Shown: positions 23,689 to 31,768, numbered from the stretch's first letter. The stretch: 35,218 bases of DNA from Lysobacterales bacterium (GCA_026993285.1 JALWTZ010000433.1:1-35218); one strand, 5' to 3'. Translations and numbers: made by a program. Notes: generated by a model from the sequence alone, not told the origin.

Positions 23689-24567
23689 ATGGCGATTACA
23701 GCCGCAATGGTGAAAGAACTGAGAGAGCGCACGGGCGCTGGCATGATGGAATGCAAGAAAGCCCTGACCGAAACCGGCGGGGACATGGAAGCGGCCATCG
23801 AGCACCTGCGCAAGACCGGCCTGGCCAAGGCTGACAAGAAAGCTGGCCGCACGGCTGCCGAAGGTGTGATCATCATGGCTCAGAGCGATGATGGCAAGAC
23901 CGCCGTGCTGGTGGAAGTCAACTCCGAAACCGATTTCGTGGCCAAGGATGAAAACTTCAAGGCCTTTGCCGACAAGGTGGCACAGATTGCCCTCAACAGC
24001 GGCGCTTCCACTATCGAAGAACTGCTGGCAGCCGAATACGAAGCTGGCAAGAGTGTGGAACAAGCCCGTCAGGAACTGATTGCCAAGGTGGGTGAAAACA
24101 TCCAGGTGCGCCGCATGGTGCGGGTGGAAACCGAGCATATGATCGGTGCCTACATCCACGGTGGTCGCATCGGCGTGCTGGTGGAGCAGGAAGGCGGTGA
24201 CGCCGAGCTGGCCAAGGATATCGCCATGCATGTGGCCGCCATCAACCCGGCCTATGTGGATGCCGACAGTGTGCCCGCCGAGGTGGTGGAAAAGGAAAAG
24301 GCCATCCTGGTTGCCCAGGCCGAGGAATCCGGCAAGCCGGCTGACATCATCGAAAAAATGATTCAGGGCCGTCTGCGCAAGTTCCTTGCTGAAATCACCC
24401 TGCTGGGTCAGCCTTTCGTGAAGGACGGTGACATTACCGTGGAAAAACTGCTCAAGAACAAGGGTGCCAGCGTCAAGGGCTTCCAGCGCCTGGCCGTGGG
24501 CGAAGGCATCGAGAAGAAGGAAGAGAACTTTGCCGAGGAAGTGATGGCCCAAGTCAAGGGCGGCTGA
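23689..24567 (+). CDS. tsf: Elongation factor Ts
   Basis: EF-Ts exchanges GDP on EF-Tu. The ATG at 23689 (MAITAAMVKELRERTGAGMM) is preceded by AGAGGTGA and gives 292 residues; an in-frame GTG at 23680 is less likely. The N-terminal UBA-like domain ends in ECKKALTETGGDMEAAIEHL, and the core contains SETDFVAKDENF, the EF-Tu-contacting motif. E. coli Tsf has 283 residues. It is the last gene of the rpsB operon; the usual downstream pyrH and frr are absent, and a strong terminator follows. Confidence 0.97.
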   Translation: MAITAAMVKELRERTGAGMMECKKALTETGGDMEAAIEHLRKTGLAKADKKAGRTAAEGVIIMAQSDDGKTAVLVEVNSETDFVAKDENFKAFADKVAQIALNSGASTIEELLAAEYEAGKSVEQARQELIAKVGENIQVRRMVRVETEHMIGAYIHGGRIGVLVEQEGGDAELAKDIAMHVAAINPAYVDADSVPAEVVEKEKAILVAQAEESGKPADIIEKMIQGRLRKFLAEITLLGQPFVKDGDITVEKLLKNKGASVKGFQRLAVGEGIEKKEENFAEEVMAQVKGG

Positions 24568-24595
24568 TCCGGCCCCATCCCCTGAAAGCCTGAGG

Positions 24596-24624
24596 AAACC
24601 GGGGCCATGCGCCCCGGTTTTTTT
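24596..24624 (+). terminator. Rho-independent terminator after tsf
   Basis: AAACCGGGGC (24596-24605), a 5-base loop and GCCCCGGTTT (24611-24620) form a perfect 10-bp stem that runs into seven T residues (24618-24624). This is a textbook intrinsic terminator closing the rpsB-tsf operon. Confidence 0.94.
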
Positions 24625-24708
24625 ATGCCTGTGGCACCGGGCTTACACATATTCCATTCTGGATAGATAGCAGGTATAGTGCCGCCTTTCATTCACTGGA
24701 GAGCCCCG

Positions 24709-26261
24709 ATGAGTGACGCACATTCCGAAGTCAACGATCGTCTGGCTGATACCAAGCAACTGGGTCTGTTTGCTGCCCTGGCCAGCCTGTCCTGGGTGTT
24801 CTGGGTCGTCGGCGGCATGGAAATGGTCGAACGACTGGCCTTCTATGGCGTAAAGGCCGTGGCCACCCTGTATGCCAAGGCGCCCGCTTCCGAAGGTGGC
24901 CTGGGCGTTACACTGACCGACTTCGGCTACATCCTCACCGTCTGGGCCTTTGTACAAACCTTCGTGCCCGTGTTCACCGGTGGGCTTTCCGACCGTTTCG
25001 GCTACAAGGAAACCATTTTTGCTTCCACCATCATCAAGATCCTCGGCTATCTCACCATGGGGTTCTTCCCCACCTACTGGGGTTTTTTTGCCGGGGCGGT
25101 GATCCTGGCCATCGGCACCGGCATTTTCAAGCCGGGCATTCAGGGCACGCTGGTGAACGCCACCAGCCGCAAGAACTCCTCCATGGCCTGGGGCGTGTTC
25201 TACCAGACGGTCAACATCGGTGGCTGGATGGGGCCATTGCTGGCCGCCAAGCTGCGGGTACTATCCTGGGAACACCTGTTCTTTGCCTGTGCCGCCATCA
25301 TCTCCATCAACTTTCTGCTCCTGCTGCTCTACAAGGAACCACACAAGGAAGAACGCCTGCGGAGAAGGGCGAGATGCAAGCCAGCGGGGAGCAAGAGGAA
25401 CCACTGTGGAAAGCGGCCCTGCATGAGCTGAAAAACCCGGTGCTGGCCTGGTACATGGTGCTGTTTTCCGGTTTCTGGTTCATGTTCAACTCATTCTTTG
25501 ACGTGCTGCCCGCCTATATTGATGACTGGGTGGATACCTCCACCATCATCCATACCCTGTTTGGCCCGGATGGCACCGACAACATGGCTGCCCGCTTCTT
25601 CCTGGGCATGAATTCGGCCACCACTATCAGCCCGGAAGGCCTGCTCAATCTCAATGCGGGCCTGATCATGCTCACCTGCTTCCTGTTTGCCGCACTGAGT
25701 GCCAAGATGCGCGCGCCCACCTCCATCCTGGTGGGCACCATGCTCTCCACCGGTGCCCTGTTCATTATCGGCAGCCTGCCGTGGGCCTGGTTCATGGTGC
25801 TGGGCATCCTGACCTTCAGTGTGGGCGAAATGCTCTCCAGCCCCAAAAGCTCGGAATTCATCGGCAACATCGCCCCGCCGGACAAGGTGGGCATGTACCT
25901 GGGTTTCACCCAGTTTCCCATCGGCATCGGCTGGACGCTGGAAGGCATGGTCGCCCCCCGCCTGTATGACATTTTCTCCTCCAAGGATCATTTCTCCCGC
26001 GAATTACTGCAGCAGATGGGCATGAGTGCGGATCAGGTCGCCGCCATCCCGCAAGGGGAAGCCTTTCAACATCTGGTGGAATTCTCCGGTCAACCGGCGC
26101 AGGTTCTGACCCAACAGCTCTACGAAACCCACACGGTGGGCATGGGTTGGTACATCATGGGCGTGGTGGGTATCATCACCTGCGTGGGACTGTATCTGTA
26201 CAGCCGCTGGATCTACCGCATGGCACAGGCCCGAATCACGGCGGAACCACAGCCTGCCTGA
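24709..26261 (+). pseudogene. POT/MFS-type transporter gene split by a frameshift
   Basis: The first frame starts at the ATG at 24709 (MSDAHSEVNDRLADTKQLG) behind GGAGAG. It encodes about six membrane segments with the POT-family ExxER-like motif GGMEMVERLAFYG, plus GLSDRFGYKE and GTGIFKPGIQG. Around 25345-25372 the reading frame must change: frame one runs out at 25431 in basic nonsense, and the second half (EEPLWKAALHELKNP onward, more membrane segments, SSPKSSEFIGNIAPPDKVG) continues in the frame of 25374-26261. A one-base deletion in the loop between the two halves explains it. The combined product would be about 517 residues, a normal proton-coupled oligopeptide-type transporter. No classical slippery heptamer is at the junction. 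It may be a real inactivating mutation or a sequencing error. Confidence 0.8.
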
Positions 26262-26340
26262 CGGGCAGAACAGTACATGGCCCTCTGTTGCAGGGGGCTA
26301 TCCTGCCCTTCAATGTACTCGTCAGGTTTCACGCCTGACG
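26257..26340. other. Structured 3' region after the transporter gene
   Basis: Nested inverted repeats lie in this stretch: CCTGACG (26257-26263) with CGTCAGG (26320-26326), AGTACAT (26272-26278) with ATGTACT (26313-26319), and CGTCAGG (26320-26326) with CCTGACG (26334-26340). They allow alternative hairpins at the transcript end. No U-tract follows. Confidence 0.5.
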
Positions 26341-26352
26341 GCACAAGTAGTA

Positions 26353-26439
26353 CCGTAGGGTGCAATAGCGCAGCGTATTGCACCGGGACCATTTCAATCC
26401 CAATGGCCGGAATACGGCGTCCCCGATTCCGCCCTACGG
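26353..26439. mobile_element. MITE-like palindromic element
   Basis: An 87-base element is bounded by CCGTAGGG (26353-26360) and its exact inverse CCCTACGG (26432-26439). Inside are two further palindromes: GGTGCAATA (26359-26367) with TATTGCACC (26376-26384), and CGGAAT near 26408 with ATTCCG near 26426. Sequences of this CGTAGGGTGCAATA / GGGCGGAAT kind are scattered in intergenic regions of proteobacterial genomes. It has no coding capacity and sits between two convergent genes. Confidence 0.6.
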
Positions 26440-26450
26440 CAGGCTTGGAT

Positions 26451-26879
26451 TTATTTCCTGGGAAAGTCCTTGAGGCAGCAGCGGCCGGCCGGATTGCGGA
26501 TGGTGCAGTCACACTGGCCGCTGCGGGTCATCTGTACCACGAATTCACGAACTACCGGGTCGGTGGCCTGTTGGCGTGACACGCCGAAACAGAAACAGAC
26601 CGGGGCTTCGGGACTGGCATTCTTTCCGGCCGGCAGGTCGCGCAGTTGCGCAGTCGTCAATTGCTGTCGTTCGTGGATATACACCTGATCACAGGCGGGG
26701 TTTTCACACACCCACCAATGGCCTTTCCATTCCAGCAGCCAGGGCTGTCTGGCATGATGCAGCACGGTGATGGGTTCGATGGGCATGGCTCGCTGACCAC
26801 ATTGCGGGCAGTCTGTCGGCTTGCGCTTTGCGGTTTTATTGCCTGCTTCAGGTGGCGGCGTGTTGCAGCAACTGCTCAT
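26451..26879 (-). CDS. CopZ-like Fe-S / zinc metallochaperone domain protein
   Basis: The 142-residue Cys-rich protein starts MSSCCNTPPPEAG at the ATG at 26879; an upstream TTG would add two residues. It carries CPQCG, CENPACD, CFCFGV, CDC and a CC near the C-terminus (RCCLKDF). This pattern matches the N-terminal domain of Archaeoglobus CopZ, which binds one zinc and a [2Fe-2S] cluster, and the family named putative Fe-S cluster-binding metallochaperone. The usual C-terminal heavy-metal-associated domain is absent. Its start lies 32 bases inside the 3' end of alr, so the two are co-transcribed and probably coupled. Copper handling is inferred from the family only. Confidence 0.78.
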   Translation of the reverse strand: MSSCCNTPPPEAGNKTAKRKPTDCPQCGQRAMPIEPITVLHHARQPWLLEWKGHWWVCENPACDQVYIHERQQLTTAQLRDLPAGKNASPEAPVCFCFGVSRQQATDPVVREFVVQMTRSGQCDCTIRNPAGRCCLKDFPRK

Positions 26880-27957
26880 TTTCAAGGCCCTCGTGGATCA
26901 CCTGGACACGGGAAGTCAGCCGCAGTACCAGTTCATAGCCTATGGTACCTGCGTACCCGGCTACGGTGTCTACAGCCACTTCCCTGCCCCACAGTTCCAC
27001 GGGCATGCCCGGCCGAATATCACGCTCCAGCCCCACATCCACAGCCAGCATGTCCATGGAGACCCGCCCGGCCAGGGGATAGCGGTGGCCATCGATGGCT
27101 ACAGGGGTGCCATCCGCCGCATGTCGTGGGTAGCCATCGCCATAGCCGGCGGAAACAATGGCGATTCGGCTATCACGCGGGCTTTGCCAACGCGCACCAT
27201 AGCCCACCTGTTCACCAGCCTTGACCGGATTGACGGCCAGCACCTGTGCCTGAAAGCACATGGCCGGCTGCAAACCCAGATCGGTAGCGGTTTTGTCCGC
27301 AACCGGGGAGATGCCATACAACATGGCTCCGGCACGCACCCAGTCATAATGGCTTTCCGGCCACTGCAGAATGCCGGCGGAGTTGGCCAGGGAGCAGGCA
27401 CCGGGCCAGTTTGCCGCCAGTTGTGCAAAGCGTTCGATCTGCAAACGCGTCCGGGTGTCGCCTGGCTGGTCGGCACAGCAGAAATGGCTCATGAGAAGCA
27501 CTTCCCGTGCGGGGACCGGCAATTTCAACAGGCGTTCCGTCAGAGAAGGCAGATCTTCCAGCGGAAAACCCAGACGATGCATGCCCGTATCCACCTTCAG
27601 CCAGAGGGAAAAGTCCAGCCTTTGCTGTTCCAGAAGCGCCAGTTGGTAGGGCTGGTGTACGACAAGATCCAGAGACCATTGATGCGCCTGCTGCAATTCC
27701 GCCGCCGATCCAACACCTTCCAGCAGCAGAACACGACCGGTAAAGCCGGCACCGCGCAGCTTGCCCGCTTCCTCCAGGGTGGCCACGGCCAGCGCATCCG
27801 CCTGCGACAAAACCGGCAGGCAACCGCGCAAGCCATGGCCGTAGGCATTGGCCTTGACGACCGCCATAACCTTCGCGCCTGCTGCCAGTTCGCGCGCACG
27901 CCGCAGGTTGTGCTGCAAGGCGACCAGGTCGATACGGGCCTGTACACGGGGTTCCAT
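26848..27957 (-). CDS. alr: Alanine racemase
   Basis: The 369-residue fold-type III PLP enzyme interconverts L- and D-alanine for peptidoglycan. The PLP lysine is Lys35 in AVVKANAYGHG, and the second catalytic residue is Tyr253 in VGYGARW. KVDTGMHRLG and VSAGYGDGYPRH are also typical. It starts 2 bases after the dnaB stop and overlaps the downstream CopZ-like gene, forming a minus-strand unit dnaB-alr-CopZ-like. dnaB-alr adjacency is a common gammaproteobacterial arrangement. Confidence 0.96.
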   Translation of the reverse strand: MEPRVQARIDLVALQHNLRRARELAAGAKVMAVVKANAYGHGLRGCLPVLSQADALAVATLEEAGKLRGAGFTGRVLLLEGVGSAAELQQAHQWSLDLVVHQPYQLALLEQQRLDFSLWLKVDTGMHRLGFPLEDLPSLTERLLKLPVPAREVLLMSHFCCADQPGDTRTRLQIERFAQLAANWPGACSLANSAGILQWPESHYDWVRAGAMLYGISPVADKTATDLGLQPAMCFQAQVLAVNPVKAGEQVGYGARWQSPRDSRIAIVSAGYGDGYPRHAADGTPVAIDGHRYPLAGRVSMDMLAVDVGLERDIRPGMPVELWGREVAVDTVAGYAGTIGYELVLRLTSRVQVIHEGLENEQLLQHAAT

Positions 27958-27959
27958 GC

Positions 27960-29330
27960 CTATTCCATGCCCTGCTGGTCGGGGTAGTATTCCGGCGCGT
28001 AGTTTTCGAAGCGGGTGTATTCGCCACGAAAGACCAGATTGACCTTGCCGGTTTCACCGTTGCGCTGCTTGGCGATGATGACTTCTGCCTTGTTCTTGTG
28101 CGGCGTTTCCTTGTTGTAGACATAATCGCGGTAGATGAAGGCGATCAGGTCGGCATCCTGCTCGATGGAGCCGGATTCGCGCAGGTCGGACATCACCGGT
28201 CGCTTGTCGTTACGGGAATCCACGCTGCGGTTGAGCTGGGAGAGTGCAATCACCGGTACATCCAGTTCCTTGGCCAGTGCCTTGAGCCCACGGGAAATCT
28301 CGCCGATTTCCTGGGTACGGTTTTCCTTGCTGCCGGGTACCTGCATGAGCTGGATGTAGTCCACGACTACCAGCCCCAGCCCATGCTCGCGCTTGAGCCG
28401 GCGTGCCTTGGCCCGCAGTTCGTTGGGGGATTGGGCCGGCGTTTCATCAATGTAGATTTTTGCCCGATCGAGCATGGGCTTGGCATGGACCAGCGCATCC
28501 ATCTCCATGTCGGAAAGGTTGCCATTGCGCAAATGGCTCATTTCCACCCGGCTGACGGAGCTGAGCATGCGGGTGGTCAGTTGGATGGCCGACATTTCCA
28601 TGCTGAATACCAGTACGGTCTGTGCTTCCTTGATCGCGGCATGTTCCGCGATGTTCATCGCCAGTGTGGTCTTGCCCATGGAGGGACGACCGGCAATGAT
28701 GATGAGATCGGAACGCTGCAGGCCGGCAGTAATGGTGTCCAGATCGGCAAAGCCGGTGGGCAGGCCGGTAATGGTACCTTCCATGGAGCACAGTTCGGTG
28801 ATGTGTCGCATGGTGTCCCGGACGGCGGTATCCATGGAGATGAGCTCGCCCTTGCCACGCGCGTGACGCTCGGCAATGGAAAAGACGGCCTGTTCGGCGG
28901 ATTCCAGCAGTTCCGGCGCATCCCGGCCATTGGGGTGGAAAGCGTTTTCGGTGATTTCACTACCGGCGTCAATCAGTGCCCGCAGCACGGATTTTTCCCG
29001 CACGATCTCCGCATACGAGGCAATATTGGCTGCGCTGGCAACACTGTTGGCCAGTTCGGTCAACTGCGCCAAACCACCGGTTTCTTCCAGCAGGTTGTGC
29101 TGTACCAGCCACTCGTTGACCGTAACGATATCACCGGGCTTGTCCCGGTTACGCAAATCGGCAATGGCACGCCAGATGACGCGATGATCCTTGCGGTAGA
29201 AGTCCTCTTCCACCAGCTTGTCCGAAACCCTTTCCCAGGCACGGTCATCCAGTAACAGGCCACCCAGCACGGCCAGCTCGGCTTCCATGCTGTGGGGTGG
29301 CAGTTTCATGCTTTGCTGCTTGACATTCAT
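27960..29330 (-). CDS. dnaB: Replicative DNA helicase
   Basis: DnaB is the hexameric 5'-3' helicase of the replication fork. The 456-residue protein has the N-terminal DnaB domain (PPHSMEAELAVLGGLLLD), the RecA-like ATPase with Walker A GRPSMGKTT at residues 214-222, the Walker B-region LVVVDYIQLM, and VIALSQLNRSVDSR. No intein is present. The ATG at 29330 has no recognisable ribosome-binding site and is six bases behind a TAGAAT box, so the transcript may be leaderless. Confidence 0.97.
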   Translation of the reverse strand: MNVKQQSMKLPPHSMEAELAVLGGLLLDDRAWERVSDKLVEEDFYRKDHRVIWRAIADLRNRDKPGDIVTVNEWLVQHNLLEETGGLAQLTELANSVASAANIASYAEIVREKSVLRALIDAGSEITENAFHPNGRDAPELLESAEQAVFSIAERHARGKGELISMDTAVRDTMRHITELCSMEGTITGLPTGFADLDTITAGLQRSDLIIIAGRPSMGKTTLAMNIAEHAAIKEAQTVLVFSMEMSAIQLTTRMLSSVSRVEMSHLRNGNLSDMEMDALVHAKPMLDRAKIYIDETPAQSPNELRAKARRLKREHGLGLVVVDYIQLMQVPGSKENRTQEIGEISRGLKALAKELDVPVIALSQLNRSVDSRNDKRPVMSDLRESGSIEQDADLIAFIYRDYVYNKETPHKNKAEVIIAKQRNGETGKVNLVFRGEYTRFENYAPEYYPDQQGME

Positions 29331-29336
29331 ACAGGC

Positions 29337-29365
29337 ATTCTAGCGGGTTCCACTACGGCGGTCAG
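29337..29365 (-). promoter_or_regulatory. Candidate dnaB promoter giving a leaderless mRNA
   Basis: On the minus strand CTGACC (29365-29360), a 17-base spacer and TAGAAT (29342-29337) end six bases before the dnaB ATG. Transcription would start at the A of the ATG. An alternative upstream pair (TTGTTT, 18 bases, GATTAT) is weaker. Confidence 0.45.
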
Positions 29366-29431
29366 GGGAAAAACCGGGGATAATCGGTGGAAAAGTTGTG
29401 CATAAACAATTTTTTGCAGCCCCGGAAACCA

Positions 29432-29457
29432 CAAACCCCGGCCAGGGCCGGGGTTTG
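29432..29457 (-). terminator. Hairpin after the rpsF-rpsR-rplI operon
   Basis: CAAACCCCGGC (29432-29442), loop CAGG and GCCGGGGTTTG (29447-29457) form a perfect 11-bp GC-rich stem 26 bases after the rplI stop. The minus strand continues TGGTTTCC, so the U-tract is poor, but position and stability fit a terminator. Confidence 0.75.
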
Positions 29458-29482
29458 CAAGGGCCAAAGCGAAGGGTATCAA

Positions 29483-29935
29483 TCAGCCTTCGTCTTCCAC
29501 CACAATCAGCTTGATGGCCGTGCTTACATCCGCATGCAGCTTGAGAACGATCTCAAACTCGCCGATGGTACGCACCGGGCCATCGCCCATGATGACTTCG
29601 CTCTTCTGCACGGGCTTGCCCTGTTCGGTCAGGGCTTCGGCAATTTCGCGCGGGCCGATGGAGCCATAGAGCTTGCCTTCGGCACTGGCCTTGGCCGGCA
29701 TGGTCAGCTCGGTACCGTCCAGCTCATCTGCACGGGCACGGGCGGCCACCAGACGGTCGTTGGCGGCTTTTTCCAGTTCGGCACGGCGTTTTTCAAAGGC
29801 TGCCTTGTTTTCGGCAGTGGCCGGAATGGCCTTGCCCTGGGGCAACAGATAGTTGCGGCCATAGCCATTCTTGACCTTGACCACATCACCCAGTTCGCCC
29901 AGGTTCTGTACTTTTTCAAGCAGAATCAGTTCCAT
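29483..29935 (-). CDS. rplI: 50S ribosomal protein L9
   Basis: The ATG at 29935 (MELILLEKVQNLGELGDVV) gives a 150-residue L9, the normal length. The N-domain contains VKNGYGRNYLLPQGKA, followed by the connecting helix and the C-domain with KLYGSIGPREIAEAL. L9 binds 23S rRNA near the L1 stalk. It follows rpsR after 10 bases in the conserved rpsF-rpsR-rplI order. Confidence 0.97.
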   Translation of the reverse strand: MELILLEKVQNLGELGDVVKVKNGYGRNYLLPQGKAIPATAENKAAFEKRRAELEKAANDRLVAARARADELDGTELTMPAKASAEGKLYGSIGPREIAEALTEQGKPVQKSEVIMGDGPVRTIGEFEIVLKLHADVSTAIKLIVVEDEG

Positions 29936-29945
29936 GTCGGGCTCC

Positions 29946-30170
29946 TCAGTGGTTGTCGGTGTACGGCAGCAATGCCAGGTAACGGGCCCGCTTGATGGCA
30001 GTGGCCAGCTGACGCTGGTATTTGGCGCTGGTACCGGTAATGCGGCTGGGAACGATCTTGCCGGTCTCGCCCACATAGTGTTGCAGAGTGGCCAGATCCT
30101 TGTAATCGATTTCTTTCACGCCTTCGGCAGTGAAACGGCAGTACTTTCTGCGACGGAAAAAACGGGACAT
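29946..30170 (-). CDS. rpsR: 30S ribosomal protein S18
   Basis: The 74-residue basic protein MSRFFRRRKYCRFTAEGVK, with IDYKDLATLQHYV and KIVPSRITGTSAKYQRQL, is a complete S18. It forms a heterodimer with S6 on the 30S platform. It lies 3 bases after rpsF and 10 before rplI. Confidence 0.97.
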   Translation of the reverse strand: MSRFFRRRKYCRFTAEGVKEIDYKDLATLQHYVGETGKIVPSRITGTSAKYQRQLATAIKRARYLALLPYTDNH

Positions 30171-30173
30171 GGC

Positions 30174-30620
30174 TTACTCCTCGGTCTCGGCGGCCGCTTC
30201 TTCGGCCGGGGCTTCTTCAGCGGTTTCAGCCGGTGCTTCAGCAACCGGTGCCGCAGGCTTCTGCTCGGCTTCGCGCTCGGCTTCGCGGCGGTTCTTTTCT
30301 TCCTTGCTCTTGGCAATCAGCGACTGCTCGGTGATGGCCTCGTCACGCTTGATTACCAGATGACGCAACACGGCATCGTTGTAGCGGAACAGGCTGGTAA
30401 TTTCATCGAGCACGTCCTGGCCGCATTCCACATTCATCAGAATGTAGTGTGCCTTGTGCAGTTTCTGGATGGGATAGGCCAGACGACGACGGCCCCAGTC
30501 TTCCAGGCGATGGATGGAACCACCACCGTTTTCAATCATGCCACGGTAACGTTCCACCATGGCAGGCACTTGCTCGCTCTGGTCCGGGTGGACCAGGAAC
30601 ACGATTTCATAATGTCTCAT
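30174..30620 (-). CDS. rpsF: 30S ribosomal protein S6 with acidic C-terminal tail
   Basis: The 148-residue protein begins MRHYEIVFLVHPDQSEQV and contains EDWGRRRLAYPIQKLHKAHY and the NVECG stretch typical of S6. After about residue 108 the tail is made of Glu, Ala and Pro (AETAEEAPAEEAAAETEE), comparable with the Glu tail that RimK extends in E. coli S6. It opens the rpsF-rpsR-rplI operon behind a clear promoter and a short structured leader. Confidence 0.96.
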   Translation of the reverse strand: MRHYEIVFLVHPDQSEQVPAMVERYRGMIENGGGSIHRLEDWGRRRLAYPIQKLHKAHYILMNVECGQDVLDEITSLFRYNDAVLRHLVIKRDEAITEQSLIAKSKEEKNRREAEREAEQKPAAPVAEAPAETAEEAPAEEAAAETEE

Positions 30621-30642
30621 GTGTTTTCCTTTCGGTTTAACA

Positions 30643-30665
30643 GCTACCCGGCGTTCCGGTGCAGC
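30643..30665 (-). promoter_or_regulatory. Candidate S6:S18 leader hairpin
   Basis: On the minus strand GCTGC pairs with GTAGC (30665-30661 with 30647-30643), with a bulged A and an inner CCGG-AACG-CCGG stem-loop. It lies in the rpsF leader 22 bases before the ATG. S6:S18 autoregulatory RNAs in many bacteria carry a hairpin with a CCG that mimics the 16S rRNA site; this fits in position and in having CCG, but the exact bulge geometry was not verified. Confidence 0.5.
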
Positions 30666-30722
30666 AAGGAAATCCGTGCATCTGGATCAATTGGATACAG
30701 GCGCACGGGGTGAAGCCCGCGT

Positions 30723-30750
30723 ATTCTACGGCTTTCCCACCGAAATTCAA
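30723..30750 (-). promoter_or_regulatory. Promoter of rpsF-rpsR-rplI
   Basis: On the minus strand TTGAAT (30750-30745), a 16-base spacer and TAGAAT (30728-30723). It lies just after the stop of the upstream MotY-like gene and gives a leader of about 95 bases before rpsF. Confidence 0.72.
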
Positions 30751-30765
30751 GAAGTGCGTGATATT

Positions 30766-31764
30766 TTAGCCGCCTTCCGTGCCTGTCACTGCCGCAGAAG
30801 GGGGTTCTTGCACGCCAGCAGGCTGACTGGACCTGGCTTCCTCGGCTGCCTTTTCAGGCCCGCTTTTTTCAGGTGATACAGGCGCCTGACCCTGTGCTCC
30901 CAGAAGCGTGACTTCCACACGGCGGTTTTTTCGCCAGGCAGCCGGGTCATCTCCGGCCGGATCGGGCTGGCTTTCACCCAGGGCAAGAATACGCAGTTTC
31001 TCTTCGGGCACCCCCCCTTCCACCAGGGCTTCCGCCACGGCCTGAGCCCGGTCTTCTGACAGACGCTGGTTGTATTCCTCTGTACCGCGTTCGTCCGCGC
31101 GAGCCTGCAGCAATACCTGTTGTACGGCATCACCGTAGCGCTTGACCCCGTCGCAGATTTTCCGAATCTGACGTGTGGCATCTTCCGTCAGTTCAGCGCG
31201 GTCGGTAGCAAACCAGATGGCATAGCGCGGCGGTTCCGGCGGCAATTCCACTTTGGGTGGGGGTGGCAGCTGGTCCGGGCAGGCCAGAAAGTCCTGCAGT
31301 GCCGGGCGAAAGCCGACCGGTAGCAGGCGAATAGTCAGCGCATGTTGCGCATCGGCCCAGTCCGGAAAGAACAGGCTGATCACCTGCCCATGTTCCAGCT
31401 CCTGCAACAGCCGGTTGGCCAGACGGGGTTGCAGCAACGCCAGTTCTCCGGAGGGTGACAGGCGGATTTCCTGCAGGGTTTCAGCTTGACGGTCGTGCTG
31501 CCAGGCCGGTGGGTCCAGGCGAATCAGGGCCAGGGTATCGCCCGCCGGGTGGCGGAAACCCTGCAAGGCAAACTGCAGGCTGCCCTTTCGGCCCAGTACA
31601 AAACTCGCATCTCCCACACGCGGCACATGCTGAAACAGCCGGCATTGCTGACCGGCTTGTTCAAACTGCCAGGGTGCTTCTTCCAGTGCCGGGCTGTATA
31701 CCTCCCGTTCCGTCGCATGCACGAAGGAGACCAGCCACAGCCAAGATAACCATGCCATTTTCAT
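30766..31764 (-). CDS. MotY-like OmpA-family protein
   Basis: The 332-residue protein has a signal peptide (MKMAWLSWLWLVSFVHA). Its N-terminal domain resembles that of MotY: EEAPWQFEQAGQQCRLFQHV, then PRVGDASFVLG. An OmpA-like peptidoglycan-binding domain follows at about residues 190-300 (LQARADERGTEEYNQRLSEDRA, ending NRRVEVTLLG). MotY forms the T ring of sodium-driven polar flagella. A Pro/Glu/Ser-rich tail of about 35 residues is an unusual addition. No flagellar gene is near. It could also be a general OmpA-type envelope protein. Its ATG follows directly on a long inverted repeat whose arm contains the likely ribosome-binding bases (CAGG). Confidence 0.72.
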   Translation of the reverse strand: MKMAWLSWLWLVSFVHATEREVYSPALEEAPWQFEQAGQQCRLFQHVPRVGDASFVLGRKGSLQFALQGFRHPAGDTLALIRLDPPAWQHDRQAETLQEIRLSPSGELALLQPRLANRLLQELEHGQVISLFFPDWADAQHALTIRLLPVGFRPALQDFLACPDQLPPPPKVELPPEPPRYAIWFATDRAELTEDATRQIRKICDGVKRYGDAVQQVLLQARADERGTEEYNQRLSEDRAQAVAEALVEGGVPEEKLRILALGESQPDPAGDDPAAWRKNRRVEVTLLGAQGQAPVSPEKSGPEKAAEEARSSQPAGVQEPPSAAVTGTEGG

Positions 31765-31768
31765 AAAG

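Noticed and set aside
25345..25380. Programmed -1 frameshift in the transporter gene
   Set aside because: No X-XXY-YYZ slippery heptamer or downstream pseudoknot was seen, so a mutation or sequencing error is simpler.
29936..30076. N-terminal extension of L9 by 47 residues
   Set aside because: It overlaps rpsR in another frame; MELILLEKV at 29935 is the canonical L9 start.
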